This document shows, one piece after another, positions 9,869-22,339 of a stretch of DNA of 64,000 nucleotides (positions are counted from its first letter, which is position 1; every line of letters starts with the position of its first letter). The stretch spans positions 6,572,001 through 6,636,000 of the forward strand of contig NC_080067.1 in NCBI RefSeq assembly GCF_949987535.1, written 5' to 3'. A model generated the notes under the pieces. That model was not told the DNA's origin, searched no databases, and saw only the letters and a list, made by a program, of their open reading frames with translations. Origin of the DNA: Balaenoptera acutorostrata. Its lineage: Eukaryota; Chordata; Mammalia; Artiodactyla; Balaenopteridae. Both the position numbers and the translations under genes were made by a program.

Positions 9869-11268
9869 GACACTAACACTTTTTTTCAAAGGCAGTAGTG
9901 TGTTTTACAAGCATTGCCTTTGTTGAGGCATAGTTTTGGTGTGTGAATGAAGCCAGTTGTTATCTCTCCCCCCTCCACTGCAACTGCTCTCTGCAAGGGA
10001 GCGATGCACTCAAGGATGGTGATCAAATGAGTTAAGTGGGCAAGTACGCTCTCATAAATGTGGTTTGGAGAACGTGGTTGCTTCCAGAGGGTCTCAGTGG
10101 GACTTCTTATGTCTTCCCTCCCAAGTCTAAGGTCTTCAGGTGTGTGAAACACACTGTAGCCTGGATTACCTAGCTGGTCACAGGCTCAGAGCACAGCCAG
10201 AAATTCATTGCATTTTAATGCTTGAAGGTAACCAGATAAAACAGGGTTTACTGTCCCCTCTCCCTGTAATTGACATTTTAAGAAAGAAGAAATCAGAGTT
10301 AATCAAATTATGCAAAGGCTTCACCTTTTATTAAATAGCAGAGGTGGACCATGACGGATGCTCTGATTCTAAAATTCTTGGTCGGTTTGCAGTAAACAGC
10401 CGCCGTCGAAAGATACTGGAGCTTGGGAAGTGGGGGGGCCAGTGGCCGAATGTAGGTGCAAGGAAGTGATCCCTCATGGTACAACCTCTGAATGACATCA
10501 GATACCTGTTGAGTGAGACCTGACTTTGAGAGAAAGGAAGTTCTGGAGGAGGCAGATATATCCTGGACCGTTGAAAAAGAAGAGGAGAATTGAATTGGTA
10601 TCTTAACAAAATAATCATTAAAAACCATCAATGCCACCACAATTCATCCCAGTGACTTTCTAAGCACTAGAGTGAAAGAAAAATTGAAGGAAAAGCAGGA
10701 AAAAAAAAAAAAAAGCTCATTCGGGAACACAGAAAAGCTCTTGTACTTGTGGAAGCAGAGGTGAAAAGGCTCAGAAATAGTAAAATGAATGGTGTTCCCA
10801 GAACTGTGTGTCCTTTCAAGCTGAACTTGGAGAGGAAAGAGCTAGCTTTCTAGCTGCTACCAATTGCTCTCATAATGCCTTTGCCAGAACACTTATCCAT
10901 GCATCTTCAGTGAGCTATCCCACATCAAGATACAGGCAAAGCCCAGTACAAGGTCAGCTCTGATAATGAACTGTTCTGCATAATGATGTAGCACTTCCAT
11001 GCCCCTCACCCAACAAGACACCATATCACTGCTTTGTTAATCCGATTACAAAGATTTTGTCAGGCTCTGCCAGGTGTGCAGAGCTGCTTCCTGAGCTCTG
11101 AGAACTGATTAATCGTATCCTGGCTGTCAGGTCTGGATCCTGAGCAGAGGGGAACATGAATGTCTTACTACAGGTTACAAACTCAAAGGCCAGCCTATTG
11201 TCGCTACATAGTGACACTGGCCCAGAGGTTCCAGATCTTGCAGTGTTTCAGGGAAATACGTACTGTCT
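9869..11268. other. Unassigned sequence with one CpG-bearing open stretch
   Basis: No repeat recognised. The minus strand has two overlapping open frames at 10308-10640 (110 codons) and 10331-10618 (95 codons) in a segment with several CpGs (for example around 10398-10410). Neither product resembles a known domain, so this is not called a gene. A 15-A run lies at 10700-10714. Confidence 0.45.
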
Positions 11269-11355
11269 GTAGCCCATGGGTTGGATGCCACATGTTAACC
11301 AAAAAAAAAACAAAAAAAACAAACATATGCATGTGGCATCCAACCCACAGGCTAC
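11269..11355. repeat. Fold-back inverted repeat with A-rich loop
   Basis: Arms at 11269-11294 and 11330-11355 are inverted copies with 24 of 26 positions matching (core gggttggatgccacatg). The 35-base spacer is A-rich. No transposase, and no target-site duplication noticed. Confidence 0.85.
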
Positions 11356-11424
11356 CTTCACACTAAAATGTATATACTACTCAATTGTTTATCAAGTACT
11401 TTGCTATTGTATATATAACTAGAG

Positions 11425-11580
11425 TCTTAGAACACAGGTAAGATAAATACCATTCCCATTTCATAGGTGAGGAAAATACAATTTATTGGTGTAAAGTAAC
11501 TTGTTTATAATTCTACAACCAGGGAGTAGAAAAGATTAAATGCTGATCTGAGCCCTAGACTCATGATCTCTTCAACAACC
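11425..11580 (-). mobile_element. MIR SINE fragment
   Basis: 'cattcccatttcataggtga ... ggaaaatac', then 'aaagtaacttg', follows the reverse-complement MIR core order (gaggaaactgaggc, then gttaagtaacttgcc). Old and diverged. Confidence 0.6.
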
Positions 11581-12124
11581 TTTGTTCTATGTTAAATGCA
11601 CTCTGTTTCTTCTAATGCCTTATATCACATCACTCAGTATTGAAATCAATGCCGACAGAATACAGAAAAGTGAGAGTTGAATGTGGATCAGACAACTCAC
11701 TACTGGACAATTAATCCTGGAAGAGGGGAGCAGAATCTACATATAATTTGATTCTTTACATGCTTGTGTGTTTACCTTTCCATTTCTGATAAGTAGCCAA
11801 GTCCTCATAAAAGTAAAAGCTGCTCTAGCATCTCTGAGGTGGGAAACAATAGACATTAGTGTCAGAGAAGGAAAGAATTAAATGTCTACTGCACACCTCA
11901 CTCTGAAAGCAACGTTATAGATGTTCCACGGAAGGAACAGGAAGGGCTATACTTGGAAATGATATGCAATAAATAGAAAGGGAATATAAGGGATTCATAG
12001 TAATTTGCCAGTTACCTATGCTTTGAAAACTAGAAGCTGGAAACTTAGAACACTCTAATAGGTGGCAAAGCCCAGCCATGGGAAGAGATATATATTTCCA
12101 ATTAACCTTGGTAATAATAAAAAT

Positions 12125-12310
12125 ACGTACTACTTTTTTGAGTTCCTACATTGTGCTGGACCCTCTACTTATAACTACGAAGACAATATCAACAATACTC
12201 ACAATGGTCCTCCATGGTAGGGTTCAGAATTTTGGTCTATTATTATTGATGGAATTGTGACCTAGAAAGATCACACAACTTGAGCATAGTGTATCAGGGA
12301 CTCCCATATA
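12125..12310 (-). mobile_element. MIR SINE fragment
   Basis: 'gagttcctacattgtgctgg' near 12140 matches the reverse-complement MIR start (gagcacctactatgtgcc). Later pieces 'atggaattgtgacctagaaa' and 'gatcacacaacttg' follow MIR order. Confidence 0.55.
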
Positions 12311-12400
12311 GTATAGAGGCTCTAAGATGATGACACCTACTATTCAGCTTCAAAACTAGGCAAATCACTCATAGGGATCCTTTATAAAAGTCCAGGGCAA

Positions 12401-12941
12401 CCTAAACGTCCATCAACAGAAGAATGGATAAAGAAGATGTGGTATATATATACACTGGAATATTACTCAGCCATTAAAAAGAATGAAATAATGCCACTTA
12501 CAACAACATGGATGGACCTAGAGATCCACTCATATTGAGTGAAGTAAGTCAGACAGAGAAAGACAAATATTGTGATATTGCTTATATGAGGAATCTAAAA
12601 AAAAAAAAAAATGATACAAATGAACTTATTTACAAAACAGAAACAGACTCACAGATTTAGAGAACAAACTTATGGTTACCGGGGGGACGAGGTGGGGGAG
12701 GGATACTTAGGGAGTTTGGGATTGACATGTACACACTGCTATATTTAAAATGGATAACCAACAAGGACCTACTCTAGAGCACAGGGAACTCTACTTAATA
12801 CTCTGTAATGGCCTTTATGGGAAAAGAATCTAAAAAAGGGTGGATAGATGTATATGTATAACTGATTCACTTTGTTGTACACCTGAAACTAACACAACAT
12901 TGTAAATCAACTATACTCCAATATAAGGTAAAAAGTTAAAA
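12401..12941 (+). mobile_element. 5'-truncated L1, 3' end
   Basis: This is the end of ORF2 plus the 3'UTR of a cetartiodactyl-type L1 ('ggaatattactcagccatta' at 12459; 'ctgattcactttgttgtaca' at 12862; 'atcaactatactccaatata' at 12906). It is flanked by a 15-bp target-site duplication, aaaagtccagggcaa (12386-12400) and aaaagttcagggcaa (12942-12956), with one mismatch. The insertion is about 540 bp and severely 5'-truncated. It lacks coding capacity. Confidence 0.93.
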
Positions 12942-12956
12942 AAAAGTTCAGGGCAA

Positions 12957-14409
12957 ACGCAGGGTTGAGATAAGTGCAGATGTTTCAGGTAAACAGAGAG
13001 AAGAAACCACGGGGTATGTTTCTGCTAAGGCACGGCCACCTACCAGTGTATGGCTGCAGTGAGAATGATGACTCTATCTCCATGGCCCTCATCTCCTCAT
13101 TTTTTGTATTTTCTCTATTCTTTCAGGGGAAGTATTAGTTTTCTTTAGTTTCATTTTTTTTTTTTAGTTCCCTTCTTTTCTTTTCCCTAAAACTTTCCCT
13201 TTATCTTGGCTGACCACAATAGAGATTTGTCCCCATTCTACCTAGGGGGGTGTAGTGAGAGCAAAGAACAGGCAGGGTGAAGACAGCACCAGTCCTGGAA
13301 GATCTACTGGCCCACAGGAAGACAGGCACTGGAGAGAGAGAATCAGAGACCACTGCGATGAGCTGAGACCTTCCTTCTTATAGTTTCACTCTGTCTCCTT
13401 CACTCATGCTCCTTGTAAAATGCCAAAGTTTCACTCCTATGCTTTCTCAAAAGCTATCTACTTAGCTTCCTAAATTGGTTAGATTCAGGAATTCAGAGAC
13501 CAGGGCAGAACTGTGTCATCTTTCCCCTACAATTTTTGGAAAAGTTCCCATTTTATGTTTTGGTGTGTATCCAAAAGAGGTGCAAGGAAAAATAAGCCTT
13601 CAATAAATTGTAATTTATTCCTAAAAGTCAACTCTGGACTTAGCTGTCTTAAATTAAGGTAGCCTACAATTTTGAAAATCAAAGGGAACTCACACACACC
13701 CACAAGAACTTAAAAGCAAACAAAAAAAAACAGAGAATGAAGCCCAGGCTCCCCCCTCCCCAGAAACCAACAGTTTCAGGCAGCAGGGGGTCAGCATTTT
13801 TGTGTGGCTGCCTCTGTGTTCTACTAGTGGGTATAGAAAAAACATTTCAGCAGTTTTTTTTAGCCAGAGAATTATTGCTTCCTTTGCTTTGTGAATTTGC
13901 TGAGTCCTCAGGATGGGCAGCTTAAAAAAAAAAAGAAAGAAAGAAAGAAAAAAATCAATGCCAGTTGGTTCTAGAGGAAATGCTTCCAAGGATTCTGATG
14001 TCATCTCATCATGGGAGGGAGGGAGGGAGGGGATGTGATGTCATTACTATTTATTAATATAGAAATGAAACATCATGATATCTTCTCTCCTTCCTGAGAT
14101 GACAGTGAGAGGTTCAAGACAGAAGCTGACACATCTCCTCAGTAATAGTAAATTGTGTCACTGAGAAGACCTTCCCTGAGTGGCTTCACCAAATGACTCA
14201 TGCAAAATGTATAACTCTGTTGTGAAACCCAGAGTTAATAAGGTGAAAAATATAGAGTCCCCCTGTCTTGTGAAGCTCTTTAATTCACCTATTCCTTCAT
14301 TTAAACAAATATTTGAGGGACAATTATTATGTAATAAGCTCTGTACTGCATATTAGGATTCATGTGTGAATAATAATAACAAAAAAGATAATAATATGAA
14401 TAATAGCAA
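12957..14409. other. Mostly unique sequence with low-complexity patches
   Basis: No gene supported. T-rich patch at 13156-13165, (GAAA)n-like run at 13931-13955 and (GGGA)n at 14013-14032. Confidence 0.5.
14013..14032. repeat. (GGGA)n microsatellite
   Basis: Five tandem GGGA units. Confidence 0.85.
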
Positions 14410-14640
14410 CACATATTTATTAGCACTCAGTGTGCCAGAAACTGTGCCTGGAATTCACATACATTTTCTCATTAAATTGTCTCCTCAAAAGCCCTGTGCT
14501 ACAGATATAATTATTGTCTTATTTCACAAATGAGGAAACAGAAGCTTAGAATAGGAAAGCATCTCGCTATAGGTAGCAAATAATGGAACCACAATTTAAA
14601 TTCAAGCTGAAGGGCTCTAGAAAACACAGACTTGATCGCT
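14410..14640 (-). mobile_element. MIR SINE, nearly complete
   Basis: In reverse complement the core is well kept: 'atttattagcactcagtgtg', 'attttctcattaaattgtct', 'aaatgaggaaacagaagctt', then a decayed 'aaattcaagctgaagggctc'. MIRs are ancient tRNA-derived SINEs mobilised by L2. Confidence 0.8.
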
Positions 14641-15039
14641 TTACTCTCTCACCTGAAGGTTTTCAGGGAAGGTTCTGAATACCGTATTTTATTCAGCAGG
14701 GAGACTTGATTGGGCAGTGATCTTTAACATGAAAATACCACCGAAGGTGGTCACACACTAACCCAACTTCTCTTTAGTTCTATTATAAGTAAGGGGAGTT
14801 GGAATCACTTGCTCAACAGGAATATTCAATTGGATCTCTGGTTACATAAAAGATGAATTTTAAGCTCAAAGACTATCAGATTTGTGGTGGACTTAGAGAT
14901 CCTTATATCACTCCTATTCGAATAACTATTTTTAATGTAAAATAAATATATTTATTTACATTTAGTGTAGTATAGATATATGTGTTCATTTCAAGTAAAA
15001 ATGTACTTGGAAGCACATGTTTAAAAAGACACTTATAAT

Positions 15040-15411
15040 AGAATAATTTTCAGCTATAAAAAGGAATGAAATTCAGATATAAGTTGACAACATGTAAAAA
15101 CATTATGCTAAGTGCAGGAAGCCAGTCACAAAAGACAACATGAAATGTGATTCCATTCATATGAAATTTCCAAGGAGGAAAATCTATAGAGATACAAAGT
15201 AGATTAACAGTTTCTTAGAGCTGGGGTGGCAGGTGGAACATAGGGGTGATAGCTAAAATACACAGGGTTTCTTTTAGAGGTGATAAAAATATTCTAAGAT
15301 TGACTGTGGTAATGGTTGCACATATCTGTGAATATACGAAAAATCATGGAATTTATGGTTTAACCGGGTAACTTGTATAATATGTGAACTATATCTCTGA
15401 AGCTGTTTAAA
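15040..15411 (+). mobile_element. Old L1M 3'-end fragment
   Basis: 'cagctataaaaaggaatgaa', 'gattccattcatatgaaatt', 'tagagctggggtggcaggtg' and the terminal 'gtgaactatatctctgaagc' follow the order of L1M 3' ends on the plus strand. It is more diverged than the young L1 end 200 bp downstream. Confidence 0.75.
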
Positions 15412-15592
15412 AAGAAAGGCAGGGGGTAGGAAGCTTGGAGCCCCATTCTTATCACTTCCACTCTCAGTGAGACTCCTGAGTCAGTTTTTCAGAGCTTTAA
15501 GTTTCAAAAAAAAAAAAAAAAAATTACTCATAACACTATTTTAAGCCATTTTATGAATGACAAAATAGAAGCCACTGCTAAAAATGTATGAG

Positions 15593-15793
15593 CTACATAG
15601 CACAGGGAGATCAGCTCAGTGCTTTGTGACCACCTAGAGGGGTGGGATAGGGAGGGTGGGAGGGAGATGCAAGAGGGAGGGGATATGGCGATATATGTAT
15701 ACATATAGCTGATTCACTTTGTTGTACAGCAGAAACTAACACAACATTGTAAAGTAATTATACTCCAATAAGGATGTTAAAAAAAAAAAAAAA
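15593..15793 (+). mobile_element. Young L1, 200-bp 3' end
   Basis: Only the 3'UTR end is present ('cacagggagatcagctcagt', 'ctgattcactttgttgtaca', poly(A) at 15779-15793). It is closely similar to the ends at 12.9 kb and 44.6 kb. A short duplication gtatgag flanks it (15586-15592 and 15794-15800). Confidence 0.9.
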
Positions 15794-15805
15794 GTATGAG
15801 GTAGA

Positions 15806-16973
15806 GTAGGATGATTTCTCTTCCTCATTCACTCCAGCCCCAGAGAGTATTATTAATGGATTAGCCAAGTCAAAGAAGCAGTTGACAATAGACCATGTTA
15901 CTACGGTTTGGAGCTTTCCTTTTGATGATGGAAAGGATTATAGTTCAGAGCCCACATGGAGTGGCTCCCCTTTACCCATCTTTTACCCATCACCCCTTTA
16001 CCCACTCTTCTCTCCAGTCAGTTGAAAAAGGAAAACAGGCTTGGAATTGTTTCACCTTGGAAGTAACCCTCTTCTAGAAAAACCTAAAACAGGTCAATGT
16101 AACTCTTTCAAAGGACTAAGGAGAAGCATTCTCTCTCCTCCTTTTCTTGGCTTGACATTTGTTGGAATTTTCTTCCTTGCCATTGAAGTTGTATTATATC
16201 TTGTTATCTCCTTTTCTCTTCTCGGAGACTTATGAAGGTGGAGCTATGTCAGTCTCCCTCAGTAGCCTATTTCAATGTTTTATGTCTAAGACACTAAAAC
16301 AGTCTTAATAATGCCCAGTCAAAATCAAACTTACTGTGGTTAAGCCAAGTTGCTCTCTTTGTGTCACCCCCAGAAATAGGAAAATGCATCTTGCCTGCAC
16401 TTAGAGATTTTATTTTCTATACTTAGAATAAAAGTGAAAAATAGAATCTTGCTAATAGGCCACGTAGCCTTCAACCTCCAATTTCATTCTAACGAAAACA
16501 TAAGTAAAAGTAAAACCTCTCGGTACACTGACAAATAGAACTGCCACGTAACCTGATGTCAGAATCTGGGCTCCATTGCCATTAATTTAACAGTAATTAA
16601 TCACTGGGGTGCTGGGAGGTCTGCTTCTTGTCAAATCAAGATTCCATCTCTTGATACAATTATTGTTTTATAAAGGAGGGATGATAATGAGGTAGTTTTT
16701 GCTTTCACTACTGTCCATACTGAACCCAAGTCTGCATCAGTAAGAACATTAGGTAGTTGCTCCTCTTTCCAGGGACTGCTGATTTTGGAAAGAGGAGAAA
16801 CCATTTGCAGGTGTAGGAAGCTATTGAACCTATAGGAAGCTTTTTGGGTCCAGTCTTTCTAGTTGGAAGGTAGATGGCTCCCACAACACCAGATGAGCTC
16901 CTGGATTCTACTCAAAACATGCTGTTCATTGCCCACACTCTGCAATGTGTGTTCATGCCTTCTGTTCATTTTT
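15806..16973. other. Unassigned sequence
   Basis: About 1.2 kb without recognised repeat or gene. The two overlapping frames at 15895-16077 and 16041-16235 have no domain features. Confidence 0.5.
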
Positions 16974-17341
16974 AAATTGAGATTTTTGGGGAGAATGGTG
17001 TCTGAGAAATGGAGGTGTAAGAATTTCTAATGCCCAACACATCTCAAGTATATCATTTTGAACAACTTTCTGGGTATGAAAATGCCATCATGAGAGTTAA
17101 AGATTCCAGGTAAGAGATTACAGCACCTCAGTGAAGCACAGAAATAAGAAAAGAATCATTGAGGAAGGGAGGAAATACAGATTCACATTACCCCCATCAC
17201 CCCTTCACCAAGTCCAAGCAACCCAATGTGGAGATACTTCCTCCATGAAAGGAAAAGAATGAGGTGAAGGCCCAACTTTACCATTAACCCCCTCATTAAT
17301 GCTCAGACACCAGGCTGACTCCTGGGGCCCTAGGTAGCTTC

Positions 17342-17715
17342 CAGTGGACTCCTGTAAACCCAGGCACCTGACTCATTCAGGTGCTTGCTGGCTCCAGTGA
17401 CCCCAGGTGGCTCCCATGGCCCCAGGTGACTTCTGCAAACCAAGCTCCCACTAGGCCACCACAAACCCAGGCCTCTGGCTCACTCTGGCATCTGCCAGCT
17501 TCCCCAGCCACAGGTAGCTCTTGTGATCCCAGGCTCCCAGTGGATTCCAGGAAATCCAAGCTGCCAGCTCACCCTGACACTGACCAGCTTCCTCAGGCCT
17601 GACTGGTTCCCACGGCACCAGGCTCTCCATCAGCCCCTGCAAACTCAGGCTCCAGGTGGGCACATGTGAACCCAGGTTCCCAGGTGGGCCCAGTGATAGG
17701 CCAACTAACATGGGC
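17342..17715 (+). repeat. Degenerate ~89-bp tandem repeat in L1 5' region
   Basis: Units start near 17342, 17451, 17540 and 17630 (last one partial). The shared unit runs: gtggactcctg-aaacccaggc, then a 'ctggctcactctg' block, then 'ccagcttcc', then 'ccaggctccc'. The CCAGG/CTGG-rich composition contrasts with the AT-rich ORF2 downstream. Open frames across it on both strands (17377-17711) come from repetition and are not supported as genes. Confidence 0.7.
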
Positions 17716-17959
17716 CCAGGTTTTGTATCAACTTCAGCTGGTTTCTATTAGCTTAAAATAGACTGTTTTATCTATAAGATGTTTTATGTAAGAGTCATGG
17801 TAACCACAAAGTAAAAACCTCCAATAGATACATAAGAGATAAAGAGAAGGGGATCAAAGCAAAGCAGTACAGAAAATCATCAATTCACGAAAGAAGGCAG
17901 CAAAAGAGGGAGAAGGGAACAGGGGAACTACGAAAGAGCCACAAAACAATAAGATGTCA

Positions 17960-20900
17960 TGAGTAAGCCCTTGTCTATCAATAATTACTTTAAATGTAGA
18001 TGAAATAAATTGTCCAATCAGAAGGTGTAGAGTGGCTGAATGGATTAAAAGACAACACCACATTATACACTGTCTACAAGACTCACTTCAGCTTCAAGGA
18101 CACACACAGACTAAAAGTAAAGGGATGGGAAAAGGTATTCCATGCAAATGGAAACTAAAAGAGATCTGGTGTAGCTATACTTAAATCAGACAAAACAGAA
18201 GTCAAAAACCATAGCAAGAGACCAAGATGTCATTATATAATGATAATTGGGTCAATTCATCCAGAAGATATAACAAATATAAATACATATGCACTCAATA
18301 TTGAAGTCCCTAAATATACTAAACAAATACAGATCTGAAGGAAATATAGACAGCAATACAACAATAGTAGGGGACTTCAATATCCCATTTTCAACAATAT
18401 ATCCAGGCAAAAAATCAATACAGGAACATTGGATATGAACTATACCTTGGACCAAATAGCCTAACAGACATATATAGACTATTCCACCACAAAACATCAT
18501 AATACACGTTTTTCTGAAGTGCACATGAAACATCTTTCAGAATAAATCATATGTTAGGTCACAAAACAAATCTTAACAAATTTAAGAAGATTGAAATCAT
18601 ACTAAGTTTTTTCTGACAAAAATGGTATGAAACTAGGAATCAATAATAGGAGGAGAATAAGAAAAGTCACAAATATGTGGAGGTTAAACAATATGCTACT
18701 GAACAACCAGTGGGTTAAAGAATAAATCAAAAGGAAAATAAAAGAAATATTTTGAGACAAATGAAATGGAAACAAAACATACCAAAATTTATGGGAGTCA
18801 GTAAAAGCAGTTTTAAAAAGGAAGTTTATAGAGATGGACCCCTACATTAAGAAGAAAGAAAGAGCTAAAATAAACAATGTAACTTCACACTTCAAGGGAA
18901 TAGGAAGAGAAGAACGAAGCCCAAAGTTAGCAGAAGGAAGTAAATCACAAAGAGCAGAAAATTTGAAGAAGAGACCAGAAAAACAATAGAAAAGACCAAT
19001 GAAACTAAGATCCAAGTTTTTTTAAAGATAGAAAAAAACAGACTAACTTTTAGCTAGACTAAGAAATAAAGAGAGAAGACTCAAATAAGTAAAATCAGAA
19101 ATGAAAGAAGAGACATCACAACTGACGCAAAGAAATACAAAGGATCAAAGAGACTACTGTTAAAAAATTATATTTAAAAAAATTTGATAACCTGGAAGAA
19201 ATTGATAAATTCCTAGAAACACACATACAACTTATCTTGACTGAATCATGAAGAAATAGAAAATTTGAACAGATCAATAACAAGTAAGGAGATTGAATCA
19301 GAAATCAAAAACCTCCCATCAAAGAAAAGCCTAGAATCAGATGGTTTCTCTGGTATATTCTAACAAATAATTGAAGAAGATTTAACATCAGACTCTCTGA
19401 AACTGAAGTTTGAAAAAGAGAAATTGAAAAAATCAAAGAGGAGGGAGCACTCCAAAACATTTTATGAAACCAGCATTAACCTGATGCTAAAGCCAGATAA
19501 GGACACTTCAAGAAAAGAAAATTAAAGACCAATATCCCTGATGATTACAGATGCAAAATTCTCAACAAAATACTAGCAAACCAAATTCAGCAGCACATTA
19601 AAAAACTCATGATCCAATGGGATTTATCCCTGGGATACAAGGAGGGTTCACAAATGCAAATCATTAAATGTGATACATCACATTAGTAAAATAAAAGTAA
19701 ATACCATTATCATCTCAATAGGTGCAGAAAAAATATTTAGCAAAATTCAACATTCTTTCGTGATAAAACTCACAATAGGAATTGGGCTTTTAAGGAACAT
19801 ACCTCTACATATAAAAGCCAATGTATATAACAAATCTACAGTTAACGTCATACTCAATGGCAAAAGTTTGAAAGTTTTCCTATAATATCAGGAACAAGGC
19901 ATGGATGTTCACTCTTATTCAGCATAGTACCAGAAGTCTTAGCTAGGGCACTCAGGTAAGAAAAAGAAATAAAAGGCATCCAAACTGGACAGGAAGAAGT
20001 AAAATTGTTTGCTTGTAGATGATACAATTTTATATATGAAAATCCTAAAGACTCCACTAAAAAACTATTAAAACTAATTAGTGAATTCAGTAAAGTTGCA
20101 GAGTACAAAATCAACATACAAAAATCAGTTGTGTTTCTATACACTAACAAGGAACTATTGGAAAAAGAAATAAAACAATTCCATTTATAATAGCATCAAA
20201 ATAAAAATATAATTCTTAAGAACAAATTTAACCATGGATGTGAAAGATCTATACACTGAAAATAGCAAGACATTGATGAATGAATTGAAGAAGACACAAA
20301 TAAATGGAAAGATATCCTGTGTTCAGAGAATCAGAAGAAATAATATTGCTAAGATGTCAATACTACCCAAAATAATCTACAGATTCAATTCCTACCAAAA
20401 TTTCAACAACACTTTTCACAGAAATAGAAAAAAATTCTACAGTGTGTATGGAATCACAAAAGAACCTGAATAGACAAAGTAATCATACAGAAGAAGAACA
20501 AACCTGGGGGCACTGAAATTCCTGATTTCAAACTTTATTACAAGGCTATAACCATCAAAAGAGTATGTTAGTGGCATAAAACTGACACACAGATCAATGT
20601 AATGGAATTAAAAGCCCAGAAATAAAACTGCACATATACAGTCAACAAATATTTGACAACAGTGCCAAGAATACCCAATGGGAAGAGGATTGTGTTTTCA
20701 ATAACAATGTTAGGAAACAGAATATTCACACGCAGAAGAATGAAATTAGACCCCTATCTTATACCACTCACAAAAATTAACTCAAAATGAATTAAAGACT
20801 TATATGCAAGACCCAAAACTATAAAACCTCCAGATGAAATACAGGGAAAATACTCCCTGACATTGGTCTTGGCAATGATTTTTTGGATATGATACCAAAA

Positions 20901-21531
20901 GCGTAAGCAACAAAGGCAAAAATAAACAAGTGACACTACAGCAAACTAAAAAACTTCTGCACAGCAAAATGAGAAGGCAACTTATGTAATGAGAAAATAT
21001 TTGCAAACACATACCTGATAAGAGGTTAATATTCAAAGTATATAAGAAACTCATAAAATTCAATAGCAAAAAAAAAAAAAAATCTATCATACAATGGTCA
21101 GAAGACTTGGATAAACATTTTTCCAAAGAAGACATTTCAAGGGTCTATGAAAAAATTGTCAACATCACTAATCACTAGGGAAATCAAATCAAAATCACAG
21201 TGAGATAACACCTCACACCTGTTAGGATGACTATCATGAAAAAGACAAGAGATAACATGCTGGTGAGAAAAGGGAACCCTTGTGCAATGTTGGTGGGAAT
21301 GTAAATTGGTACAGCCACTATGAAAACAGTAAGAACTTTCTTCAAAAAATTAAAAATAGCGCTACCATATGATCCAGCAATCCCACTTTTGTGTATATAT
21401 TGGAAGTAAATGAATTCATTATCTTGAAGAGAAATATGCATTTCTATGTTCATTGCAGCATTACTCACAATAGCCAAGACATGGAAACCACCTAAGTGTC
21501 CATCAAAGGATGAATGTATAAAGAAAATGTG

Positions 21532-21565
<34 letters not shown>

Positions 21566-21960
21566 GAATATTATACAGCCATAAAAAGAAGGAAATCTTG
21601 CCTTTTGTGACAACATGGATGGACCTTGAGGGCTTTATGCTAAATGAAAAATGTCAGATAGAGAAAGACAAATACTGTGTATATTCTCACTCATTTGTGG
21701 AATCTAAAAAAGCTGAACTCATAGAAATAGAAAGTAAAATGGTGGTTACCAGGGGGTAAAGGGTAGAGGGAATGGGAAGATATTGGTCAAAAGGTACAAA
21801 CTTCCACTTATAAGATGAATAAGTTCTAGGGATCTAATACACATTATGGTGACAATAAGTAATAATACTATATTATATATACATTATATTATATGCACTA
21901 TATTATATATACTACAATATACATTAAATATATTATATAAATATAATACAGATTATATAC
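17960..21960 (+). pseudogene. Decayed L1 ORF2 (endonuclease/reverse transcriptase) and start of 3'UTR
   Basis: Reverse-transcriptase-like ORF2 of the surrounding L1, broken by many stops and frameshifts. The endonuclease start is visible around 17970-18130 ('agagtggctgaatggattaa'). A reverse-transcriptase piece survives at 19670-19885, including 'IISIGAEKIFSKIQHSF', where the first catalytic Asp of the usual [12 protein letters not shown] motif is changed to Gly. The thumb region is at 20234-20473 ('AKMSILPKIIYRFN'). None of it can be functional. Confidence 0.85.
21534..21564. repeat. (CA)n microsatellite inside L1
   Basis: About 15 CA units between 'aaagaaaatgtgata' and 'agaatattatacagcc' of ORF2-3' sequence. 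Confidence 0.95.
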
Positions 21961-22339
21961 TTAAAAACTGTTGAGAATAAATCTTACATGTTATTACCAC
22001 AAAAAATTGTAATTATGTGAGGGGATGGACGTGTTAACTTTATCATAGTAATCATTTTGCATTATCAAATCATCACACTGTAGACCTTAAACTTACATAT
22101 ATGTCAACAATTTTTCAATAAAGTTGGAAATAAAGAGATAGATAAATAAATAAATTGGACATTTTTTTCCTATCCATTTGTAGAAGTTATTAAATATTTG
22201 GAGGCTAACTTAGTACTTGCCTGATCAATATATTTTCATAGTTTTACTTTCAACATTTCTGTGTGTTTTACATGTGCCTCTTCTTTAAAGAATAAAACTG
22301 CACTATTTTGACTTTTCCTCCATTGCCAACCTACCAGCA

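Larger units (their letters stand above)
16988..22151 (+). mobile_element. Old L1 with decayed ORF2 and no visible ORF1
   Basis: Flanked by a probable target-site duplication, aaattgagattttt (16974-16987) and aaattggacattttt (22152-22166). Recognisable parts in order: a 5' region of about 960 bp that includes an 89-bp tandem repeat, an inter-ORF-like leader (about 17760-17950), ORF2 endonuclease and reverse-transcriptase sequence, the ORF2 C-terminus, a CA microsatellite, an AT-rich 3'UTR and an A-rich tail. ORF2 resembles L1MA/MB-age elements. I could not find ORF1 coiled-coil or RRM-like sequence upstream of ORF2. Confidence 0.85.

Noticed and set aside
17377..17711. Pro/Ser/Trp-rich frames on both strands
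   Set aside because: They follow from the 89-bp tandem repeat inside the old L1, whose period does not keep one frame.
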